A DNA stretch of 64,000 nt from Endothia cerciana (taxonomy: Eukaryota > Ascomycota > Sordariomycetes > Diaporthales > Cryphonectriaceae), in assembly GCA_026119935.1 (NCBI GenBank), contig JALRMH010000083.1:1-64000 (forward strand). The letters run 5' to 3'. Positions 56,146 through 64,000 of the stretch are shown piece by piece (position 1 is the stretch's first letter; each line of letters opens with the position of its first letter). The position numbers were made by a program, and so were the translations under genes. The notes under the pieces were generated by a model. It saw nothing but the letters and a program-made list of their open reading frames with translations. It searched no databases and was not told the DNA's origin.

Positions 56146-56763
56146 TGTGTCTGTATGTGTCTGTGTCTGTGTGTGTCTGTGTCTGTGTGTGTCTGTGTCT
56201 GTGTGTGTCTGTGTGTGTGTGTGTCTGTGTGTGTCTGTACGTGTGGGCGTTGACAAGAGTTTAAGTTTGGAGGGAGGAGGCTCACGTTGTTGATGAATTG
56301 GCGGGTAGAGCCGCATCGCCTGGTTAACGCAACTGGGGTATAGGGGAGGAGAGCACGCGCCTCCCGTATTCCTGAGCGCAATACAGTTGAAAAAATCGTG
56401 AGACGAATTTCGTATCAATCTGATACGGTGATCACGGTTCACTAGGTACTTTATTGATTGGGAAAATGCTGATCTTGTCGCACCTCTTCCTAGCGTTTCT
56501 ACTGCCTGAGCCTCCTCTGCTCCGCGACCCAACCGTCAGTCAAAGTAAACCAGCCGACCCTTCTCGTAACACCACATTGGCACATGCCACTGTTGAGAAC
56601 AGAACACAATTCATATCCTCCAGGACGCAGGTACCGCCGGCTGTCCTGCTGATGCTAGTCGGCGGGTTGCGAGACAAGTATAGGCTCGCGGTAACGAGAG
56701 CGTCCTGGTTGCGAGGGAACGCGAAGAGGGCCAAGCAAGACCCTGATACGCTTGACAAGGTTC
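56096..56763. other. mzt1 upstream region with a TG/TCTG microsatellite
   Basis: A (GT)n and GTCTGT-type tract spans about 56107-56245, starting about a dozen bases before the mzt1 start codon. It therefore lies in the mzt1 5' leader or promoter. Long His/Thr or Val/Cys open frames here come from the repeat. Confidence 0.85.
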
Positions 56764-57613
56764 TCAGCTCTTGAAGGCCTCCACAAACAATTCCCTCATC
56801 CCCTTTAACAACGTCGCCAGCTCCCTCGTCTCGTTCGTCCTCTCCAGGACCCTCTCAATCTTCTCCCTCTCCAGCCTCGGCCTACAGTGCCTTATATCAT
56901 AATCCCTGGCGGCCGTGCTCAGCTCGAACCACGCCTCGCGCTCCCAGTCCCTCTCGTCGATATGCGTAAACACGAACTTGAGCCTGTCGTCCTGGCCCGC
57001 GCCCTCGATCTTCAGGCACAGGTTCGTGATCCAGAAGTCCAGCTCCGGCACGTTGAATCTCGCCTGCGCCTCCTGCTGCGCCCGGTGCGCGCGCTGCGCC
57101 GTGAGCCGCGCGTCGATCTCCTTCTGCGTCTCCGCGATCTGCTTCTGCAGGGAGTCACGGAGGGCGAGCTGCTTGTCGCGCTGCGAGGAGAGGGAGGTGA
57201 TGGATGCCTGCATCTCGCGCGCCTCGGCGGCCTCCTTGGAGATCGTGTTCTGATGCGTGTTTGTCTTCATCTGCAAGATGTCGACGTCCTTCTTCTTCAT
57301 GCGCTGGTCCTCTGCGGGGTGATACATGTCAGTTTTTCCCTTTCTCCCTGGGCCACGCGAGCGCGCGATGGTAAGAGAGAGCGGGTTGGTGCGTACCTTG
57401 TAGTTCCGCGACAGTTACCGCGAACTGGTTCCTCTCCTCGAGGACACGCTTGCGGCCCTTCTCGATAAAGTCGTCAAAGCGCGCCGTGAACTTGGCCATG
57501 CGGTCCCGCAGCTCGTCGAAGCCGAAGTTGATGTTGGGCAGGCTATCTGCCACAGAGGGCGCGGCCATCGTCTGCCGGCTCTGAGAGCTCCTGGGCTCGA
57601 AGACGGACGCCAT
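56764..57613 (-). CDS. spc25: Kinetochore protein Spc25 (Ndc80 complex)
   Basis: Exon 1 is 57613-57397 and exon 2 is 57311-56764, joined in phase 1, giving 254 residues. Spc25 pairs with Spc24 to anchor the Ndc80 complex to the inner kinetochore. An N-terminal segment (LPNINFGFDELRDRMAKFT) leads into a long coiled coil (about residues 60-160, rich in Gln, Glu and Lys). The C-terminal globular RWD-like domain begins PELDFWITNLCLKIEGAG and includes LKFVFTHIDERDWEREAWF. Length and order are typical for fungi. It lies in tandem with mzt1 and is divergent from rrn6. Confidence 0.93.
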
Positions 57614-58154
57614 CTTTGGAGCAGTAGCTTGATCGGGGATATGCGGCGGTCTGTGTGTATTTGGACCCTGTATGCGCAACGTCGACGGGTGAGCAGAGTT
57701 GAAGTTGAATCGAGCAGGAAGTTGTTAGGCTGAGCGGAGTGCCTCCAAGAGTTGCGTGCCCAGGCCGAGAAGGGAGGGAAGTTCGCGGTCCAGACGAGGC
57801 CTGCCAAGCCTAGACTGCAGCGCTCGCAGTCCCCCAAGGTACCAGGTTGTCGCTGCGGCAACAGCCGAATGCGCCAGGATCTCAGCATACCCAGGCGCCC
57901 GGGCGTCGACCTAACAGCCTTAACGGTGGCTGACTTACTGGAAAGTGGATCTGATGCCTCCGGTCGCCTCCTACTTTTCCCTCGGTCTGAAATTCCGTTT
58001 GCTACCCACTCGCCTCCCTTGAGATCCTACCGCTCAGGTTCGAAGGCGCTCTCCCCATCCTACAGCCCGTCACAGCCAGACCTTGCGGAACCTCTCGTCG
58101 TTATGCCTGTATCACACGCGCTCTTGGCAAACAATCTCGGGACTGCGAAACCAT
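57614..58154. promoter_or_regulatory. Divergent promoter region, spc25 / rrn6
   Basis: A 541-base gap lies between two outward-facing start codons. No specific factor site can be named. Confidence 0.5.
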
Positions 58155-61100
58155 ATGGGTGAAGACCCCGAGCCAGAGGCCGATGGCCAACGTGCCCGCC
58201 CTGGTGATCAGGCGTCTCACCGTGTTGGAATTCATCGCGTGAACGATTTATCGTTTGGACATGTGGGTCAGGTGTCTTACAGACCTGTCGACGACGAAGA
58301 TGCGGACATCGGGGAACTGAGCTTCAGTCGGGTGGCCGAGCAGCGTGAGTGCCAGGCCTCATCCGCCGCTACCGAAAACCTCATTACTCACATTCCCTTC
58401 CAGCGCCGTCATGTCAACAGGTCGAGCCGTTCAAGGAGTGGATACCGCCGACCAGGACACAAATCAGCCTGCCGCCGTCTACCTCATTCCAGCGCGCGAG
58501 GTCTCAGAGAAACTGGTTGCTGAAAACTCATCCGGAAGCCTCCCTGGGAAGTTTAGACCTGGTGGCTCACATATCCGAGGAATCGAGAACTAAGACCGCT
58601 GGACAAGGAGACAGTCCGGTTGGATCGGTGCTTGCTGTGGGGGAGATCGTCGACCTACGGAACACCTCATCTTCTCGCCCCTCAGCATGGCCTGTCATTG
58701 CCACGACAAGCGGCGAGGCCGGTCATGCCCTTCGTCTATCTGCGATCAACCCGGAGAAATGGACATGGAATGAGTTCTCACTGCCGGTGGGCATGCCGCA
58801 GTCGAGGTTTCAGGGATCCTGGTGCAGTGACGGCAGTCCCATACTACAGATCAAATTCGCAACGAGGCCCAAGCAGTACGACACTATTCGCTGGTTACTT
58901 GTCCAGAAAGACACATCCATCGTGATCTTCGAGCCTGAGCTCATGGCTAAACCCGCTGCATCGTCGTGTTTGGACCACGAGTCTGGGACCGCTGGGCATA
59001 TCGCCATGAACCCTGTCGTCACGCTCACTATGAAAGCCACTGGAGGAGAATCTCTTTGTGACTTCTCCATCGATATGGGATCCGATACGGAGGCTCCACA
59101 GCTTTCCATCATAGACAGATCTGGAAATTGGTCTATCTGGTACATCCTGCGCAGCGGTCACGGTAGATCCAGGACTACCAAAGCTGTGCTTCGAAAGAGA
59201 GGCCCATGGAGGTTGCCTCTGTCTGTCTCGCCTCAAGGAAGTTTCGATGAGATACAGAAAATTCTTTGGATAGGCGGGTCTATCTCAGCCGACGAATGGG
59301 ATCGCGATAGCAACCCATCTGAGGGTTCCGATGTGCGTCCTCGCAAATTGCATACCGCATACTTGGCCAGCGGTGATACATCTCACACAGGACACGACGG
59401 ACTGCTGCTCTGCAACAGCGCTGAAGTTCGTATCTTGGATGTTGATACGGAGCATTTCGTATCTGGGCTCCAGTTTTCCACACGCGATCACAAAGACGTC
59501 CTCCTTGATGCCCGAGAGTTCCCGGGATCTCCGTTGCACTGTTTCGTCCTCACGACGGACAGGATCTATCTGCTCGATGTGTCCAGAAACGAAAGACAGG
59601 ACGGTCAACCGCCTCGTATCATGGTTTCATGTCGTCATATGAGAAACCGACGATCGGAGAATCTGAAGATGTTGGCCGTGAAGACACCATCTCTGTCCGA
59701 GGCGTCGACTGCCCTCGTATTGCTCTATTCTACTGCTGACCTCCGTGTCGATGTATTCTGGTTCAAGGTGTGCCATCAAGACAGGGACCCCCACTTCCAC
59801 CACCAAGTGGTACATTTTCCAGGCTTAAAGACGGTGAAATCGGAAGACTCCCGAGGTATCGAGTCGCTTGGGGCGGTGCCGCTTCAGCTGTCGGCATCCG
59901 AGGATAAGGATCGTTCAGTAGCCACAGGAGATGATCATAGCTCTGCTCGCTCCGACGAAGTGCGTTTCTATGAACTTTTCGCACTGACTACGGACCTGGG
60001 GTTGAGCTCATCGATCATCGCTACCACGCATGGTGTATATCAGAAGGTGGTCAGGCCTTCAAGGTCTGCGAGATCCGGCTGGGACGAGGCCAGACGGAGC
60101 AGATTCCTCCGGCGGAAGTTCTTGCGAGAGGCCGAGCAGGCGTTCGTTGTACCCGAAGAGGTGAAAGCGGACAACCAGCTCAGCGTTGCTCCCACATCGA
60201 GTCCCGCCAAAAGATACGACGCGGTTCAGCTGAGGTTCTATCTGCTCGCGCTTGTACAGGAAGTTAATCATGCCTTCTTTGGACAAACTGCCGAGGATTC
60301 AGCAGTAGTCGAGGCCATGGAGCCATTCGCTGTAATCCGCGAAGCGCTGCAAAGCCGAGACGACGATGACTATATTTCACTGAGGCCACTGTGGAGCTTT
60401 TCAGATATGTGGTTGCCTCTCGAACTTTCGCAGTTAGAAGACGAATGGGCTTTCAATCTGAAAGAGCTTCAGAAGTCCCAGCGGATTCAGCTGTCAAACT
60501 GTGGAACGTATGTTCCCTTGGGGACCGTCATGGATGTTTTCGAGAAGATATCCATTAACTGGTCTTCCCGACTATCTGCCGAGTCGCTCAAGGCAGGCCA
60601 GTGGAGGTACATGGAAAGGGCTCTCGAGAGAATGGCGGCTGAGGTGTACCTGTCGGAGAGAGGCGTCTCTGTGGTACCTCAGTCGACGCTGGACCTCGCC
60701 CCAAAGACTCTACCTCCAGAATACGACCTACAGAGCAAGAGTGAAGACCAGTGGGACGAACCACCGTCTTCCCAGATCAGGTCAAGCCAGACTCTGGCCA
60801 CCCCATCGGCAGCGCCGTCGTCATCACGAGCTACCTCGGAGGCGATCGACAGCGCCAAGAGCGACCAGGGTGAACAAGACTCTGGGCAAGAAGATCCAGC
60901 AGTTGCCCGACTGCGGATGTATCTGCCGTCTATCAAGTTCACGCCGCCACCCAAAAATGGGCCATCGCGCGTCATCTCGCTCTGGCCAGAGCAGCGGGGT
61001 TCCGACCCGTCAGAGTACCAATACAGACCCTTGAGCAAGGGCCCGGACGAGGAGGCTGAGGCGGCAAGACGCAGAAGGGAGAAAGAAGAAGAGCGCAGAC

Positions 61101-61423
61101 GACGAAAAGCGGAAAGAAGGGCACAGCTGGGCATCAAGACGGAGGGGGCCGGGGAGTCGTTCAGCCAACCACTCGCGCCGACCATGATCCGCTCCAGCCC
61201 GCCGCCGCAGGATGTGGGCGGCAGCCAGGTTCACAGCCAGGGCATCGGGTTCGGGTTTGGAAGTCAGAGCCAGAGCCAGAGCCAGAGCCAGAGCCAGGGC
61301 TTCAGCCAGGGCTTAGGGCTCTCGCAGGTCATGTCTCAGCCGCTGCCGGGAGAGTTTGGGGGTAGGCCGTCGAGAGTCAAGAAGAAGGGCAAGGTCAAGC
61401 CAAAGGTGACATGGTTCAAATGA
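58155..61423 (+). CDS. rrn6: RNA polymerase I core factor Rrn6-like protein
   Basis: Exon 1 is 58155-58344 and exon 2 is 58404-61423, joined in phase 1, giving 1,069 residues. Rrn6 is a subunit of core factor, which recruits RNA polymerase I to rDNA promoters in the nucleolus. The N terminus has the family-typical NDLSFGHVGQVSYRP. After the join come VEPFKEWIPPTRTQISLP and the Rrn6 hallmark FQRARSQRNWLLKTHPEA. A WD-like beta-propeller region and a helical region follow. The C-terminal 150 residues are disordered, with a run of Gln-Ser pairs at about 61263-61305 and a basic end (RVKKKGKVKPKVTWFK). The start at 58155 gives the shortest leader before the conserved block. Confidence 0.92.
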
Positions 61424-61886
61424 AGAGTTACAGGGAGGACGATGGGACTGTCAGGCACAGCCGACGATGACAAGATGTGTCGCTTATTATGAATATCTCA
61501 GATAGAGGACCACCTTGAGCATGTTCAACTTGAGCTTGTTTCCCAAGATGAATGCAATAGTGGAGTGACGGGCTTAAGCATGGGGCACCGCTGAGACGAC
61601 CACATGGTCCTACCACAGACCCTGCACTGATGAATGTTCTGTATTGGGTATTGGCAAACGCCTTCACTCTCGCCATGGCACACTCCCCTCCACGGCCCTT
61701 GGCAGCGGAGAGGTTGTGTTTGATGTGCGGTGGCAAACGGGTCGGGTTGTCTCCTGCGCTTTTCCCGACTTACATAAAACCGCAGCCCGGACCATCCTCA
61801 AGAAACGTCACCGTTGCCTCTCCCACACCGCGGCGCTCACAATCTTCGCCCCCCCCCACCCTCCCCCCCAACTCATCTCAGGCAAG
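61424..61886. other. Intergenic region, rrn6 to the PITH gene
   Basis: This holds the rrn6 3' region and the PITH promoter, including a C-run just before the start. No gene is seen. Confidence 0.5.
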
Positions 61887-62662
61887 ATGTCCCACTGCCA
61901 CGACGAGCACGACCACCATCACCACGGGGGCGAGCATGACCACTCGGACGATATAACACCCGCGGTGCAGTTCTCCCTGTACCAGCACATCAACTTCGAC
62001 GAGGTGACGACCCTCAACGAGAGCTCCCACGGCTCCGGCAAGGCCATCGTGAAGAAGCCGTGGGACGAGCGGCTTTCCGACGAGCCCGAGCTCGCTAGCG
62101 ATGCAGACGAGCAGCTGATCATCAACATTCCGTCCGTCATCCCCCCCGCCCCCGTCACCCAACTCCCATCATCCCCTTCCCTTTGATCCACGCACGCCGC
62201 CGAGGCCTGCTAACCCTAACCCCCCAAACAAAACACAGCTTCACCGGCCAGGTCAAGCTGCACTCGATCCTGCTGCGCACGTCGCAGTCCGACAGCGCGC
62301 CCCGGACGCTCAGGGTGTTCCAGAACCGCGACGACGTCGACTTCGCGGCGGCCGAGGAGGGGGAGCCCGCGCAGGAGCTCGAGCTGAGCCGGACCTCGGA
62401 GGTGCAGGAGCTGCCGGTGCGGCGGGCCCGGTTCGGCAGGGTCCAGCGGCTGGCGCTCTTCTTCCCGGACAACTTCGGGGACGGGGAGGAGGACGTCACG
62501 CGCATCAGCTACCTGGGCTTCAGGGGCGAGTGGATGCAGCTGGGGCGGGCGCCCGCCAACATCATCTACGAGGCGGCGGCGAACCCGGGGGACCACAAGC
62601 TGAAGGGGACGGGCGTGAACCAGGTGGGCAGCGGGATCGGCGGGCGCGGGCCGGGTCAGTAA
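61887..62662 (+). CDS. PITH-domain protein (DUF1000 family)
   Basis: Exon 1 is 61887-62131 and exon 2 is 62239-62662, joined in phase 2 across a 107-base intron with a GTCCGT donor, giving 222 residues. The N terminus is His/Asp-rich (MSHCHDEHDHHHHGGEHDH) and could bind metal. The PITH domain begins near SLYQHINFDEVTTLNE. It includes DEQLIINIPFTGQVKLHSIL across the join, then RTLRVFQNRDDVDF and ISYLGFRGEW. PITH domains fold as a beta-sandwich and are thought to bind proteasome or other partners, as in human TXNL1 and PITHD1. No thioredoxin domain is present here. The exact function in fungi is unknown. Confidence 0.9.
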
Positions 62663-62809
62663 GTAACGGGGCATGCCTGGGGCCTCGTGGGACGTCGTCG
62701 TCTGAATAGGCCGTGGGCTTTGGGGGAGGCAGATAGTCATCGAGGCCGTCTATGCCTGCTAATGGAATTCTCTGACCGAGACCCTCGCCCGCGCCAGGGC
62801 ACCAGTGGG

Positions 62810-63845
62810 CTACATGAAGTCATCCTCCCAGTCCTCATCCCGGTTCTGATTACTCGTCGCCCCCATCTCCTCCTCGTTGTTGATGAAGTCATACGCGTGC
62901 TCCTTCTGGTACTTCTGCTGCTCCCACTCCTTCTTCACCCGGGCCTCTTCCTTTTTCTTTACACCATGTCAGCATCTTGTCGGCGGAAACTCACACCCGC
63001 TCACGATGGGTGCATGGGAGTGGACATACCCGGGCCTGCTGCGCCGCCTGGTCCCTCTTCCGCAGCTCCCTCAGCCGGTCGTCCTTCTCCTGTCTCAGGT
63101 CCGGGTGCTTCTCGACCTTGGTCTTATTGAGCCTGTTGACGATGGGGTTCTCTCGCTGGGGCACGATGACCCGTTTCACCTGGGGTGGTCCGGTCAGTTC
63201 CACTGTCCAGAACCCCCGGGGCCGCGGTCTCTTCTTTGGTTACCTTCCTGTCGTCGTGGAAGCTGACCTGTCCCACTGCCATGCTGCCGTCCTTCTTGAG
63301 GTTCGACCATGGCGTGTAGATGACGGTGATGTTGTCCTTCTTGTTACCTGCAGGGCAAGCCGGGGCTTAGAATCACGAGGTCCCGCCCCAGATGGATCAG
63401 GATCGCGTCATACCCTCGATAGAGTTGGCCTTGGTGAGCTGGGCCAGGTCTGTGAGGAGAGGCTCGGGTATCTTGTCCCAGGTCTCACCCTCCCGCAACC
63501 GCAGGTAGATATGTGCGCTCGACAACTTGTCTACGTGGAACTGCAACATCACCATGTGTCAGGCGTCTGGATCAGAAGACCGCAGGGACACGCTGGGGCT
63601 CGTACCCTGCGGACTGGTCAGTGGGACGACCTCCGCATCCGACTCTCTACGAAGGCCGGGCTCACCAGACATCCTCCTCCCAGCCGTGCTTTATGAGCTC
63701 CTCGTCTGACCAGGGAATAATGTGAGCGCCCCCTCGTCACCTTCAAAGAAATAAAAAAAACGGCTCACGCACTCTCGAACTTGTCCTTGCCGACGTAGAC
63801 GTACGCCGGTGGGTCGACCACGTTGGAGGTGAAGTAGAAGACCAT
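62810..63845 (-). CDS. CCDC25 homologue (NFACT-R-like domain), with a one-base splice conflict
   Basis: The exons appear to be 63845-63773, 63705-63666, 63540-63414, 63347-63244, 63179-63030 and 62950-62810. The product starts MVFYFTSNVVDPPAYVYVGK and contains ELIKHGWEEDVW, then FHVDKLSSAHIYLRLREG, IYTPWSNLKKDGSM and RVIVPQRENPIVNRLNK. It ends in a coiled coil and EDWEDDFM. This is the CCDC25/DUF814 arrangement, about 211 residues. The only problem is the exon 2 to 3 join: the bases read GTCTGGTGAGC, so the canonical donor leaves the frame one base short (635 coding bases in total). A lost G, a non-standard splice or an assembly error would explain it. In animals CCDC25 binds extracellular DNA; the fungal role is unknown. 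Confidence 0.82.
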
Positions 63846-64000
63846 GATGACGATAGGAGATTGGCAAGAAGAAATGAGAGTGAATTGTGATACGGCAAGT
63901 GGTGCGAGGTTGGGAGGCGATTTATTTTGCGTGTCGAAGCAGGTCAGCTTCGGTGTTGGGGGGACCTGAGGTGTAAGAGCGTAAGTTACAGACAGCGCCG
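63846..64000. other. Promoter region of the CCDC25 homologue
   Basis: Only 155 bases remain to the end of the window. No further feature is seen. Confidence 0.5.

Noticed and set aside
56011..56532. Long His/Thr and Val/Cys open frames.
   Set aside because: They are translations of the TG/CA microsatellite upstream of mzt1.

Overview
This is a window from the nuclear genome of a filamentous ascomycete (Pezizomycotina, probably Sordariomycetes). The evidence is split genes with short introns (mostly 55-150 bases, donor GT(A/G)(A/T)G(T/C), branch sites CTAAC/CTGAC), GC-rich coding sequence, monocistronic genes on both strands, and fungal-specific families: Bud6/AIP3, Pmt2, a hydroxynaphthalene reductase, HET, Rrn6 and a Gal80-like protein. 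No plasmid, phage, CRISPR or bacterial operon was seen. Exon joins below were worked out by hand from splice motifs and reading phase; there is no transcript evidence.

Layout. 1-5.4 kb: repeats, then the polarity protein Bud6 (+). 6.6-11.4 kb: a melanin-type hydroxynaphthalene reductase (+), a decayed bacterial-type DUF1643 gene (-) and a cytochrome P450 (+). 12-17 kb: relics of tiny secreted proteins, a Gal80-like Gfo/Idh protein (-) and an unknown Cys-rich protein (+). 17.6-18.9 kb: a single-pass membrane glycoprotein (-). 21.7-26.6 kb: a full-length ABCC/MRP transporter (+). 27.6-30.9 kb: a dynamin-like nuclear GTPase (+). 31.6-34.2 kb: a prolyl 4-hydroxylase (-) head to head with a PDI-like protein (+). 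37.6-39.2 kb: a Pho80-type cyclin (+), flanked by many microsatellites. 40.4-42.7 kb: a choline-transporter-like protein (-). 44.1-48.0 kb: a Rab GTPase (+) and the O-mannosyltransferase Pmt2 (-). 49.4-52.5 kb: a broken HET gene and an unknown gene fragment. 53.0-55.1 kb: a CHY/RING E3 ligase (+). 55.6-57.6 kb: Mzt1 and Spc25 (both -). 58.2-61.4 kb: the Pol I factor Rrn6 (+). 61.9-63.8 kb: a PITH protein (+) convergent with a CCDC25 homologue (-).

How the genes fit together. Most are conserved housekeeping genes: polarity, secretion and glycosylation, mitotic spindle, rRNA transcription and phosphate cyclin. Between them are accessory stretches (8-17 kb, 18.9-21.7 kb, 34-37 kb, 48-52.5 kb) holding decayed or lineage-specific genes. 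The most interesting arrangement is the divergent prolyl 4-hydroxylase / PDI-like pair. The PDI-like protein has lost its CxxC sites but has a signal peptide and ends in HEEL, an ER-retention-type tail, while the hydroxylase has no such tail. This resembles the alpha/beta (P4H/PDI) pairing of animal collagen hydroxylase. Other points worth attention are two apparent 8-base micro-exons, two GC-AG introns, a nearly full-length DUF1643 pseudogene with two in-frame stops, and an Mzt1 gene made of three tiny exons.
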